Source of the DNA: an uncultured Clostridia bacterium
Lineage (GTDB): Bacteria > Bacillota > Clostridia > TANB77 > CAG-508
Direction of reading: 5' to 3'
DNA length: 42,704 nucleotides
Assembly (NCBI GenBank): GCA_934148985.1
Contig: CAKPDO010000010.1
Location: 1-42,704, forward strand
The notes under the pieces are model-generated. The model was not told the DNA's origin, did no database searches, and was given only the letters and a program-made list of their open reading frames with translations. A program made the translations under genes and the position numbers. Position 1 is the stretch's first letter. Each line of letters opens with the position of its first letter. Of this stretch, positions 1 to 8,202 are shown one piece after another.

Positions 1-164
1 TTTGCTATATCTGGGTTTCTACTTGATATTGGTATTCTACTGTCTAGTATTTCTATTACTACATCTATTAGTTTTAAGTCTTCTATTATTTGTTTTCTGG
101 TTTTGGCCATGTGGCCTGGGTACCAATTAATACGAGATTTAGCAAAACCTTCATTTTCATTCAT
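1..164 (-). CDS. rbgA: Ribosome biogenesis GTPase RbgA (YlqF), N-terminal fragment
   Basis: Only the first 54 codons are present; the gene runs off the low-coordinate end of the window. The translation contains WYPGHMAKTRKQI and then a stretch ending in DSRIPISSRNPDI. These match the start of the circularly permuted GTPase RbgA, which acts late in 50S ribosomal subunit assembly; the WFPGHMAK and DARIP(M/I)SSRNP signatures are characteristic of the family. The ATG at 164-162 overlaps the TGA of the upstream DUF1016 gene by eight bases, so the two are probably translationally coupled. An internal ATG lies in the PGHM motif but is too late to be the start. The G motifs are outside the window. 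The family call is firm; the exact start is less certain because about 11 residues precede the conserved INWYPGH. Confidence 0.85.
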   Translation of the reverse strand, partial: MNENEGFAKSRINWYPGHMAKTRKQIIEDLKLIDVVIEILDSRIPISSRNPDIA

Positions 165-1176
165 TGTCTTCACCTTCCTCTTCTATTTCTAAGTGAAGAT
201 TAATATCTTCTTCTGTTGGTAATTTATCTAAAATATCTTTAGGTATATATTTTTCAATTTCAAATGACGATACTCCAATTGGAACATTAATAGATTTCAA
301 AGAATAATCTACTGTTAACCTATCTTTATCTTGACATAACAATAATCCTATAGTTGGATTATCATATTCTTTTTTTAATTGTTCATCAACTGCTGTTACG
401 TAAAAACTTATTTGTCCTGCATATTCTGGCTTGAAGCTATTAGCTTTGAGTTCAACTACTATATATCTTCTTAATTCCAAATGATAGAATAATAAATCTA
501 TAAAAAACTCTTGTTCACCAACTGACAATTTGTATTGGTTACCAACAAAACTAAATCCTTTTCCAAGTTCGATCAATACATCTTTAATCTTATTTAGCAT
601 TGCCAATTCTAGCTCTTTTTCTTTGTAATCATTTTTTAAAGATATAAAATCAAATATATATGGATCTTTTATTGTATAATTAACTAAATCACTATCAATT
701 GCCGGAAGTGTATTTTCAAAATTATTATTTGAAGCACCTATTCTTAAGTGATATCCATTGTCAATTTGAATGCTAAGCATATTCCTGCCCCAGCCATTTT
801 TTAAAATACCTTCAATATATATTTTTCTTATTTCTTTATCTTTTATTTTTTCCATAAGCACAATATTATGTCCCCATGGGACTTGTGCAACAAGCTGTTG
901 CATAAGTTCATCATCTTTATACTCTAAATAAAATTTTTTCATGTATTTTAAATTTCTTGCTGAAAATCCTTTTGAACTTGGAAATTCAATTTTTAAATCT
1001 TTTGAAACTTCATCAATAAATTTATTTCCATATTTATAATTATCATTTAAAATTTTTCCGAGTCTAAAATACATTGAAATCAAACTTATATTACTTTGTA
1101 CTGCAACTTTATATTGTGTAGTTTTGATTTCATCTTTAATATGATTAAGTATCGCCTTAAAATCATCCTTTTGCAT
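157..1176 (-). CDS. DUF1016 (YhcG-like) PDDEXK nuclease-domain protein
   Basis: A 339-residue protein of the YhcG/DUF1016 type. The N-terminal half (about 1-160) is the helical YhcG N domain, with SARNLKYMKKFY and QQLVAQVPWGHN. The C-terminal half is a PDDEXK-type nuclease fold, with D227 in FFIDLLFYH, E242-x-K244 in VVELKAN, and Q255 in GQISFY. Members of this family are predicted DNases found in defence and mobile contexts; the role here is unknown. I chose the ATG at 1176 because GGAGGAG sits about eight bases upstream; the upstream in-frame start at 1194 overlaps that Shine-Dalgarno. The gene lies immediately before rbgA and overlaps its start, an unusual place for a defence-type nuclease, so insertion upstream of a housekeeping gene is likely. 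Confidence 0.85.
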   Translation of the reverse strand: MQKDDFKAILNHIKDEIKTTQYKVAVQSNISLISMYFRLGKILNDNYKYGNKFIDEVSKDLKIEFPSSKGFSARNLKYMKKFYLEYKDDELMQQLVAQVPWGHNIVLMEKIKDKEIRKIYIEGILKNGWGRNMLSIQIDNGYHLRIGASNNNFENTLPAIDSDLVNYTIKDPYIFDFISLKNDYKEKELELAMLNKIKDVLIELGKGFSFVGNQYKLSVGEQEFFIDLLFYHLELRRYIVVELKANSFKPEYAGQISFYVTAVDEQLKKEYDNPTIGLLLCQDKDRLTVDYSLKSINVPIGVSSFEIEKYIPKDILDKLPTEEDINLHLEIEEEGEDNE

Positions 1177-1202
1177 TATATTACTCCTCCTCATTTATTA
1201 TT

Positions 1203-1233
1203 TATATCTCCAGCCAAAATAGCTGGAGATATA
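1203..1233 (-). terminator. Strong hairpin downstream of the P-loop gene
   Basis: There is a perfect 12-bp inverted repeat (arms 1203-1214 and 1222-1233, seven-base loop). It follows the stop codon of the P-loop protein and precedes the DUF1016 gene. Neither strand has a clear run of U after the stem, so it may be a weak terminator or an RNA-stabilising hairpin. Confidence 0.5.
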
Positions 1234-1256
1234 ATACGTAAAAATTATTAAATTTT

Positions 1257-1847
1257 TTACTTGGTTTCAATAGAAACTTTGACATTATCCATGTCTCGAA
1301 CAATGTAAGTTATATCAGTCTTATATCCTATAAGACCGTTTTTTATTTGTTCATCTAACACATATTTATTAGCGAACATCATCATCCAATCTGGCATTGT
1401 AATTCCAACCTGTTCTTTAGAATTTCTAACAGCGCTTTCTCTTTCTTGAAACTGCTTATATACAGTATCAAACTCAGGATTAATCACAATTAATATGATA
1501 TTTGAAAACATCTTTTTCATCTTTCTCAAGCAATTCATTCTTCCTTCAAAAGAATATACAATGGAGTCAATTACAGTATATGATTTTTCTTTGCTGTATT
1601 TCTCTATTTTTTGGAATACCACCTCACAAGCCCTATTGTATATTTCTTGATAATCTTCCTGAGCTATCATATCTTTTTTCCTCGATTTTTTGAACTCATT
1701 CCAAAAAATTTTATCATTACAAATTACATTTTCTTTATCGAAAAATATTTCGGTAAAGAAAGTTTTTCCTGCACCTTGCAAGCCAGTCATAATAACTACT
1801 GACCCCTTCGGAATCCGGATGTCTGTTGCATTGTCGATCAATTTCAT
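1257..1847 (-). CDS. P-loop ATPase/kinase-like protein (AAA_33 type)
   Basis: A 196-residue protein with a clear Walker A, GLQGAGKT, at residues 22-29 and a kinase-like helical region after it (RACEVVFQKIEKY, then TVIDSIVYSFEGR). This resembles small polynucleotide kinase or zeta-toxin-like ATP-binding proteins, but I cannot assign a substrate. The start has a good GGAGG site. It is a single-gene unit: a TTGAAG-17-TAAAAT promoter lies upstream and a hairpin downstream. Its codon use differs from its neighbours; residue 11 is an arginine encoded by CGG (1817-1815), a codon almost absent from the native genes of this window. I infer recent acquisition. It could be an orphan toxin-like kinase, but no antitoxin partner is visible. 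Confidence 0.7.
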   Translation of the reverse strand: MKLIDNATDIRIPKGSVVIMTGLQGAGKTFFTEIFFDKENVICNDKIFWNEFKKSRKKDMIAQEDYQEIYNRACEVVFQKIEKYSKEKSYTVIDSIVYSFEGRMNCLRKMKKMFSNIILIVINPEFDTVYKQFQERESAVRNSKEQVGITMPDWMMMFANKYVLDEQIKNGLIGYKTDITYIVRDMDNVKVSIETK

Positions 1848-1877
1848 ATTGATGCCTCCTAATTTTAAATTTACATA

Positions 1878-1906
1878 ATTTTATCATATTTAATATCAAA
1901 CTTCAA
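1878..1906 (-). promoter_or_regulatory. Sigma-A-type promoter of the P-loop gene
   Basis: On the minus strand there is a TTGAAG -35 (1906-1901), a 17-base spacer and a TAAAAT -10 (1883-1878), about 31 bases upstream of the ATG at 1847. The spacing is ideal for the housekeeping sigma factor. Confidence 0.65.
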
Positions 1907-1944
1907 GCATTTTATAATCTTTTTTCATATAACCTTAGCATTTC

Positions 1945-2349
1945 TTAATCATTAAACCTCAATAAATATCCATCAGGGTCTTGAATTAAAAACTCCTTAT
2001 CATAAGAAATTTCATCATTAACCCTATATTCATGAACTTCCAATTCCAAGAAAAAATCCACATTTTTTTCTTTCAAATCATTATACATTTTTTCTATATC
2101 AGAAATTGTCATACTTATATTGATACCTCGTCCATATGGATACTCAATTTTTCCAGTGTTCCAATTATTGTTATTTTCTTCTATCATTATTTGATTTTCT
2201 TCTAATTGCAAAAAACAAAACTTGTCTTCTTCCCTTTCATATTTTATTTGAAACCCTATTTTCTTGTAAAATGCTTTACTTTTTTCTATATTTGACACAC
2301 TTAATTCAGGAATTAAGCTATTAAATCTAATATCCTCACTTTGTTCCAT
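1945..2349 (-). CDS. VOC/glyoxalase-family protein
   Basis: A 134-residue protein with the features of the vicinal oxygen chelate superfamily. It opens with SLIPELSVSNIEKSKAFYKKIGF and ends with EFLIQDPDGYLLRF, the usual first and last strands of the paired beta-alpha-beta-beta-beta fold. Members include glyoxalases, fosfomycin and bleomycin resistance proteins and many uncharacterised enzymes; the substrate cannot be read from sequence. E, N and D side chains in QIMIEE and DPDGY could be part of a metal or ligand site. A GGAG site precedes the ATG. It is the last gene of a run helicase, 117-aa protein, truncated M20, GNAT, VOC, which reads like an accessory-gene cluster. Confidence 0.8.
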   Translation of the reverse strand: MEQSEDIRFNSLIPELSVSNIEKSKAFYKKIGFQIKYEREEDKFCFLQLEENQIMIEENNNNWNTGKIEYPYGRGINISMTISDIEKMYNDLKEKNVDFFLELEVHEYRVNDEISYDKEFLIQDPDGYLLRFND

Positions 2350-2381
2350 ATTTATAATTCTCCAAACCTCAATAATTTTAT

Positions 2382-2798
2382 TTATAAATATTTTACAAGG
2401 TAATATTTATCAAGTTTATGGTTTTCTTTATTTTTTCTAACAAACTCAATTTCAAATCCACATTTTTTATAAAATTCGGGAGCCTGAAAACCATAAGTAG
2501 TTAGATTTATATTTTCAAAGTCTTTGTTTTTATAATATTCTTCAACCTTTTCAATTAATTTACTTCCAATATGCTTATTCCTATATTTTTCTAAGACAAT
2601 CAAGTCACTTATATGAACCTCTTTATAATATGTTTTTCCTGTTAATATACCAACAAATTCGCCATCTTTTCTAGCTACAAAAGCAAACGATTTATAATTA
2701 CTTGTAACCCCATTGTTATAGGCATATTGGTCAAATTCTTTATCTATTATTTGACTAATCTTCTTGTCCAAATCTTCTTTATATTCAATGTTTAACAT
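2382..2798 (-). CDS. GNAT-family N-acetyltransferase
   Basis: A 138-residue GNAT protein. The acetyl-CoA pyrophosphate-binding motif appears as VLEKYRNKHIGSKLIEKVEEYYK (Q/RxxGxG/A-like: R-N-K-H-I-G-S). Strand 4 before it (HISDLIVLEKY) and the C-terminal YKKCGFEIEFVRKN (the FYxKxGF signature) are clear. It probably acetylates a small molecule or protein amine; the substrate is unknown. The start was set at 2798, where AAAGGAA lies about six bases upstream. A longer frame beginning at 2849 would overlap the end of the upstream M20 fragment and has no suitable ribosome binding site. Confidence 0.85.
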   Translation of the reverse strand: MLNIEYKEDLDKKISQIIDKEFDQYAYNNGVTSNYKSFAFVARKDGEFVGILTGKTYYKEVHISDLIVLEKYRNKHIGSKLIEKVEEYYKNKDFENINLTTYGFQAPEFYKKCGFEIEFVRKNKENHKLDKYYLVKYL

Positions 2799-2839
2799 TT
2801 TATGTTCCTTTCTAAATCTTGTTCTTTTTTTTACATAGT

Positions 2840-3544
2840 TTATAAACATTTTTTTGCTATCAATTCTTTATATTGCATGACCAACCTGTCATAACTTTGT
2901 TTTTCTATATGCTCATTTATTTCATTTTTTATATTCATCAGATAAACTTGTTCTAATTCATATAGAAATCTTACAGCATTTAAATTGGCACTTATTCCCT
3001 TATCAGGATTGCTTGAATGAGCTTTTTTTCCTTTGAAATATACATCACATACTAGAAGTCCTTTACACCCTATGAGTATCTCATTATATGTTGGTTCTCC
3101 AAATATCATAAAATCCGGGAATTTTTCTTTTTTTATTAATTCATTAACTCCGCAAAATGTTCTTTCTTCATCATGAGTGAAATATAATTTTATACCATTT
3201 TTTATTTTTGTTAAATCTGTTTCTATTATTGCCTCTAAAATCGCGGCAATTCCAGCTTTCATGTCGCAAGCACCAAGTCCATATAATTTATTATTTTTTT
3301 CTGTTAGAGTAAATGGATTTGTATCCCAGCCCTCTATATATTCAACAGTATCTGTATGTCCCAGAAAACCTAAAGTAGGATTTTTTCCGTAACTCATAAT
3401 TAAATTTTTTCCTTTATGTTCGGTTTTAAAATCTTTTTCTCTTAAAATATTTTCTATGTAATTTATTATTTCTTTGTTTTGCTTATCTTTTATCGTGCTA
3501 AATCCTACTAAATCTTTTAAAATTTTGTATTTTTTCATGTGCAC
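2840..3544 (-). CDS. Truncated M20-family peptidase/deacylase (ArgE/DapE-like), probably non-functional
   Basis: A 234-residue N-terminal part of a metal-dependent M20 hydrolase (ArgE/DapE/carboxypeptidase family). Visible metal-site residues are H63 in GHTDTV, D94 in GACDMKAG, the E126-E127 pair in THDEER and E150 in FGEPT; the start of the dimerisation domain follows (GKKAHSSNPDKGISANLNAVRFL). Family members are usually 350-400 residues. Here the rest of the dimerisation domain and the C-terminal segment carrying the last metal-ligand histidine are missing, and the final ~30 residues do not resemble the family. I found no continuation in other frames downstream, so this looks like a real deletion. 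The start is a GTG at 3544 with AAGAGGT nine bases upstream; the nearby ATG at 3538 is possible. Confidence 0.75.
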   Translation of the reverse strand: MHMKKYKILKDLVGFSTIKDKQNKEIINYIENILREKDFKTEHKGKNLIMSYGKNPTLGFLGHTDTVEYIEGWDTNPFTLTEKNNKLYGLGACDMKAGIAAILEAIIETDLTKIKNGIKLYFTHDEERTFCGVNELIKKEKFPDFMIFGEPTYNEILIGCKGLLVCDVYFKGKKAHSSNPDKGISANLNAVRFLYELEQVYLMNIKNEINEHIEKQSYDRLVMQYKELIAKKCL

Positions 3545-3560
3545 TTATTATTTACCTCTT

Positions 3561-3914
3561 TTATTTTATATAAACTTCCAATTCCTTATTATCCATCTTT
3601 GCATTATCTAAACTAATTTTAAACTTTTCTAGCTTTTCGTTTATCTTATTATCATTTATATCCAATTCTTCAATTACCATTGTTAATAATGTTTTTAGTG
3701 TTTGTTGGTCTAAAGTATCTATACTCAATTCTTTGTTTTTAACTTTCTTATATACTTCAAAGAAACTATCTCTATTTATTTGTTCAACATTTTCTTTAAT
3801 TTTCTGATTTTCTTCTATACTTTGATTTTTAAAAAACATATTTTTTACTTTATTTTTTATTTTTTCAAAAAAGCTTTCTTTTTTATATTTTACTAATTGA
3901 ACTTCCTTTTTCAA
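3561..3914 (-). CDS. Small charged, helical protein coupled to the helicase
   Basis: A 117-residue lysine/glutamate-rich protein that I do not recognise. The N-terminus is basic (VKYKKESFFEKIKNKVKNMFF), possibly an amphipathic or membrane-surface helix. The rest looks helical (SFFEVYKKVKNKELSIDTLDQQTLKTLLTMVIEEL and so on), without cysteines or catalytic motifs. It begins with a TTG two bases after the helicase stop codon, with the Shine-Dalgarno GAGGAGAGGA lying inside the helicase's last codons. The tight coupling suggests it works with the helicase, for example as a partner or regulator, but this is inference from position only. Confidence 0.65.
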   Translation of the reverse strand: MKKEVQLVKYKKESFFEKIKNKVKNMFFKNQSIEENQKIKENVEQINRDSFFEVYKKVKNKELSIDTLDQQTLKTLLTMVIEELDINDNKINEKLEKFKISLDNAKMDNKELEVYIK

Positions 3915-3916
3915 TA

Positions 3917-6900
3917 TTATTCCTCTCCTCTAATAATTTCTTCTATTTTTTGTGCATATTGTTTTTTCATTCTTCTATTTGCATTTTCAACTTCCTTAAC
4001 TTCTTTTAATTTTGCATCTGTTTCTCTTAATAAATCTTTTTGTTCTTGCAATAATTCAAATGCTTCCATAAGAGCTTCGGCAACAGTTTTAGTTACATCA
4101 TTGTTAGACGTTTCAGCTATTTTATTTTTTAATTCCTCTATTTTGGTTTTTATACTTTTTTTCTTTGAATTAATTTCTTTAAGCTCTTTCTTTATTTTAG
4201 TGTATTCCGTATCACACCCCATAATTTTCAAAACTAACTCTTGGTATTTACTCTTTGGATTTGCTTCTTGTGATTCTTGTGTTTCAGCTTCTGCATACGC
4301 TTCTTCTGTTTCTTCTTTTCTCTCTTCAATCTGTTCTTCTTCTTTTGGTTCTTCTTTCTTGTCTTCAATTTGCACTTCTTTTTTTGTTTCTTCTTTTCTG
4401 TCTTCAATCTGCATTTCTTCTTTCGACTCTTCTATATTAGCCTCATTTACTTCATAACTAAACTTAAACCCTAAATCATGAACAGCCTTAATTATCTCAT
4501 CAAGTGATCCTTTTTGCAAATTTCTAACATTATAAAAATCTTCTTCCTTCTTAAATCTTTCCAATAAATCCCCAACAGAGTTTATACCAGCACGTGTGAA
4601 ACAATTGTTTGTCCTAGGTGACAATCCTAATTCTTTCAATAAGAAATCTCCTTTTTTTATTTTTGGTCTATCTTCTGTCTTTGCATCTTCCTCTATATTA
4701 TCCTGCTCTACTTCGTAGCTAAACTTAATTCCTAAACTATGGATTGCATCAATTATCTCATTCATTGATACTTTTCCTAAATTTTTTACTTTCTGAAGAT
4801 CTTCTTTTTCTTTAATTCTTTCCAATAAATCTCCAACAGAGTGCACTCCTATACGTTTAAAGCAATTATAAGTTCTAACTGATAATCCTAGTTCTTCCAA
4901 CCAGTAAACATTTAAATCTTTTTGAACTGTTATATTTCCTTTTTCTCTTATTTCTTCTATTTTTTCTCTTTTTATTTTTTGTTCTTTTTCAATCATTTCT
5001 TGTTTTTGTTTTTGACATATTGCCGTTAATTTTTCAATTTCCTCATCATTTAAATTGGGTTCACTATTATCAATAAATATATCATGCATTTCAAAATATG
5101 AGCGAACAAATTCTTCATTTGGTTTACCGTATATGTTATCCATAACTTTTCGTACTGGATTTCTTAGTTTTCTAAGAGCTTTTGCTTCTCTTTGTCTCAT
5201 TCCTTCTCTTGTCGAGTTAAGATCCACTGCTAATTCATCTAAAGTTTTAGTTTTCTCCCCATTTAAACCAAATCTTGCTTTTAATATTATTTTTTCTTTT
5301 TCTCTTAACGTTTCTAGTGCCCTATCAACATCTTCTTTATAGCCTTTTCCTATTACTACTCCATCATATGACCCCAGTATTGCCTTTAATAGTTTTTTAT
5401 ATCCAGGTGAAGACTCTAACTCATACGCATCAACTAGCGGCAAATCCTTTATATATTTCATAATTTTACTATTTCTTTTTATGTTTTCATCTATATTCTC
5501 ATCTCTATCGGATTCACTTGCTTGTTCAACTCTAAATTCAATATATGCTTTTCTAAAATTATCAATTGTTCCAAAATCCTGTAAAATGTACATTATCACT
5601 TTTGGATTTATTCCATATTTATTTCCTAATATAATGTCTTCTTCCGCAAATCCAAATACTCCACCTATTTTGGCTTCTTTTAATTCGTTTTCAATCTCAT
5701 CTGTAATTTTACCTCTATTTCTTCTTGCTGTAATATACTTATAATTAGAATTATACAATTTTTCAAATTCTTCTAATTCTTTCTCTTTTCCTTCTATCTG
5801 CAATTGTTTTTTTATTTCCATATAATTAGAAAATGCATATGGATGATCTTTACAATATAATTTCAATCTTTCAACCTTTGCTTCTATTGTATCATTAGCA
5901 TCATATAATAATCCTAATTTTTCCAATCGTTCTATATCATTTTCATCATATTTCATATTATTTTTTCCATGAATTATAGCTTGTCTAATTGATATCATAT
6001 ACTGACCTATAGGATATCCATTATATATAGTGTCACCATGTATCGTTTCTTCTCGATTTTCTTCATAGTATTTCTCAAATAAATCAATTTTTTCAGTCAA
6101 AGTTAAGGATTGTAATCTACTCAATTTTTCTATTCTGTCCGATATTTCTCTTATATGTATTGTATAATCAATTATGTTAAATCGCTTTTTATCAGGTGAT
6201 GTACTTGTTTTTTTACCTTCTATCTCTCTTAATTTACCTACTGTGTTTTCTATTACTCTAATTGAATCAAAATTATCTACTAAATCAATTATAACTGGCC
6301 TTTTTTCAGTATTTCCAATAGTCAATGCTCTTCCTAATTGTTGCATATACACTGTTGGAGATTTCGTAGGTCTCATCATAACAACACCATCAACATCTGG
6401 TAAATGATACCCTTCATTTAACATATTCACAGAAAACATTAGCTTTAAAGAATTTTCATCATTGTCTTTTTCAAATTGTTTTAATACATTTTGATTATTT
6501 CTAAAACTTCCATCTGAAGACACATTATATATTTTTATATTTGGATTGATTTTAGAAAATAACTCCTGTGCTTCTTTTATTTTCTTTTGCATTTCCTCGA
6601 TATTCGAACAAAATACCATATATTTACCATTTTTGTTAGTCATATGTTTTCCAAGTATTTCTGGTAAATTTATCGTATCTTTTCCTAGCTGCTTTGACAA
6701 TTCTTCAAATAATTTTCTTGCTTCCTCTTTTTTAGATTTTGAAGCATTCGAATTTTCTATTTGTTCCTTTAAATTTATTAATTTATCTTCATATCCATAC
6801 ATTGCACTAACATAATCAAATTGTGGAAGCACTCCATTTTCTATAGCTTCCTCAAACGAAATATTCGAAACAACATGTTCTCCAAACATTTCTTCTGCCA

Positions 6901-7348
6901 TATCAATATTACCATCAAAATACCTTATTGGTGTTGCTGATAATCCAAGGATTTTTGCATTTGGGAACAATTCACACAAATCCTTAACTGCTTTTCCCCA
7001 TATTGGTGACCCACAATGATGAAATTCATCAAGTATTATAATATCAGGATTTAACTGTTTCATTTCTTCTATATCTAATTTAGTTAATTTTTGATATGTC
7101 ATTCTTTTTAATCTTTGAATAAACTTAGCATCTTGTTTTAATGCATTTTCTTTTATTTGATGTAAAATTGATGTACTAGGAGCCAAATATAAAACTTTTT
7201 TTTCCTCATTATCCTCTATGAATTTTAATGCAATAAACGATTTTCCAGTTCCGGTTGGACGAATCAATGCACCTCTATTACTACTTTTTAATTCTTTATT
7301 TACGTCATCATAATCTCTTTTTTGATCTTCTTTTAAATTTATACTCAT
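3917..7348 (-). CDS. Large SF2 helicase fused to sigma-region-4-like HTH and two RNAP alpha-CTD-like domains
   Basis: A 1143-residue multidomain protein. Residues 1-400 form an SF2 helicase/translocase core: Walker A PTGTGKS (31-37), DEFH (107-110), SAT (137-139) and motif VI QQLGRAL (336-342). Residues about 440-520 resemble the helicase-associated (HA) domain (YPIGQYMISIRQAIIHGK, then RLEKLGLLYD). Residues about 676-732 read like sigma-70 region 4 (LREKEKIILKARFGL, then TLDELAVDLNSTREGMRQREAKALRKLR). Two copies of an RNA polymerase alpha-CTD/helix-hairpin-helix unit follow at 814-875 and 901-963, with LEELGLSxRTxNCFxRxGxxSVGDLLER conserved between them. Residues 972-1030 are an acidic repeat (units of roughly QIEDRKEE), and 1031-1143 a coiled coil. 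The ATG has AAAGGAA about ten bases upstream. The likely role is a DNA translocase targeted to DNA or RNA polymerase; function is unknown. Confidence 0.85.
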   Translation of the reverse strand: MSINLKEDQKRDYDDVNKELKSSNRGALIRPTGTGKSFIALKFIEDNEEKKVLYLAPSTSILHQIKENALKQDAKFIQRLKRMTYQKLTKLDIEEMKQLNPDIIILDEFHHCGSPIWGKAVKDLCELFPNAKILGLSATPIRYFDGNIDMAEEMFGEHVVSNISFEEAIENGVLPQFDYVSAMYGYEDKLINLKEQIENSNASKSKKEEARKLFEELSKQLGKDTINLPEILGKHMTNKNGKYMVFCSNIEEMQKKIKEAQELFSKINPNIKIYNVSSDGSFRNNQNVLKQFEKDNDENSLKLMFSVNMLNEGYHLPDVDGVVMMRPTKSPTVYMQQLGRALTIGNTEKRPVIIDLVDNFDSIRVIENTVGKLREIEGKKTSTSPDKKRFNIIDYTIHIREISDRIEKLSRLQSLTLTEKIDLFEKYYEENREETIHGDTIYNGYPIGQYMISIRQAIIHGKNNMKYDENDIERLEKLGLLYDANDTIEAKVERLKLYCKDHPYAFSNYMEIKKQLQIEGKEKELEEFEKLYNSNYKYITARRNRGKITDEIENELKEAKIGGVFGFAEEDIILGNKYGINPKVIMYILQDFGTIDNFRKAYIEFRVEQASESDRDENIDENIKRNSKIMKYIKDLPLVDAYELESSPGYKKLLKAILGSYDGVVIGKGYKEDVDRALETLREKEKIILKARFGLNGEKTKTLDELAVDLNSTREGMRQREAKALRKLRNPVRKVMDNIYGKPNEEFVRSYFEMHDIFIDNSEPNLNDEEIEKLTAICQKQKQEMIEKEQKIKREKIEEIREKGNITVQKDLNVYWLEELGLSVRTYNCFKRIGVHSVGDLLERIKEKEDLQKVKNLGKVSMNEIIDAIHSLGIKFSYEVEQDNIEEDAKTEDRPKIKKGDFLLKELGLSPRTNNCFTRAGINSVGDLLERFKKEEDFYNVRNLQKGSLDEIIKAVHDLGFKFSYEVNEANIEESKEEMQIEDRKEETKKEVQIEDKKEEPKEEEQIEERKEETEEAYAEAETQESQEANPKSKYQELVLKIMGCDTEYTKIKKELKEINSKKKSIKTKIEELKNKIAETSNNDVTKTVAEALMEAFELLQEQKDLLRETDAKLKEVKEVENANRRMKKQYAQKIEEIIRGEE

Positions 7349-7414
7349 TCTTCAAGCATTCCTTTCTTATTTTTTTAATATATTCATAATATTACATCTA
7401 AATATGCCCTATGT

Positions 7415-8182
7415 TTACCTCTTATTTAAAACCAAATTAATCCTCTCCAGCATTTCCCTCGTCTGTTCATGAATTTTCTCAGACTTAAACTTCCTACATA
7501 CAAGCTCAGTATATTCATTCAAATACTTCTTTTCAGCTAAAAAATTCAAAGAAAAATCAAAATTCAAATCATAAACATATGCAAAAGGAACTGCAATTTG
7601 GTCTGCATTGTTTTTGATATCTTTATAATTTAACTTATGTAACTCATAAAATTCATTTAGAATTTTTTCACTTATTTCATCAATTTCAAAATCTTTATAC
7701 CAAAAAGCGCTTTCAAAATCATAATTGCATAGCACATAAAAAATATCCAATTTATCTGCATCTCTTATAATTTTGCAAAAAAGATTTTCTTCTTCTGACA
7801 AACCATCTTCAATTTTATCTCTATTATGATTTAAAACAGCAATTTTAATCAATCTTTTATACTTTTCCTCAATTTCAAAATCATCAATTAAATTATCTTC
7901 AAATAGAATTTTTACACCTAATTCTGCATGATTTACTGTGTCTTTGTCGCTAAATGTATCATAAATTCTAACTTGTTCAAATCTTCCAATATCATGAAAA
8001 ATTCCTATTGCTTCAGCTAAATCTATTTGCTCATCATTTAGATTCAAATTTTTAGCCAATTTTCTGCTAATTTCGGCCACTCTTTTTATGTGTTCAATTT
8101 TCAATTTAATTCTTCCATTTTCACTATTATAATTTGAAACATATTTATCAAATTTTTCATATATATTATTAATGTTTATCAT
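7415..8182 (-). CDS. HD-domain phosphohydrolase
   Basis: A 255-residue protein with an HD metal-dependent phosphohydrolase domain. The first histidine is in IEHIKRVAEISRKLAKNL, the HD pair is in AIGIFHDIGRFEQ, and further histidines are in VNHAELGVKIL and AVLNHNRDK, followed by IIRDADKLD. This pattern is typical of HD proteins acting on nucleotides or phosphate esters; the substrate cannot be told. The ATG at 8182 has a GGAAGGAA-type site just upstream. It sits between the helicase and a membrane protein without a clear operon partner. Confidence 0.85.
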   Translation of the reverse strand: MININNIYEKFDKYVSNYNSENGRIKLKIEHIKRVAEISRKLAKNLNLNDEQIDLAEAIGIFHDIGRFEQVRIYDTFSDKDTVNHAELGVKILFEDNLIDDFEIEEKYKRLIKIAVLNHNRDKIEDGLSEEENLFCKIIRDADKLDIFYVLCNYDFESAFWYKDFEIDEISEKILNEFYELHKLNYKDIKNNADQIAVPFAYVYDLNFDFSLNFLAEKKYLNEYTELVCRKFKSEKIHEQTREMLERINLVLNKR

Positions 8183-8202
8183 TTTTAAATTCCTTCCATC
8201 TT

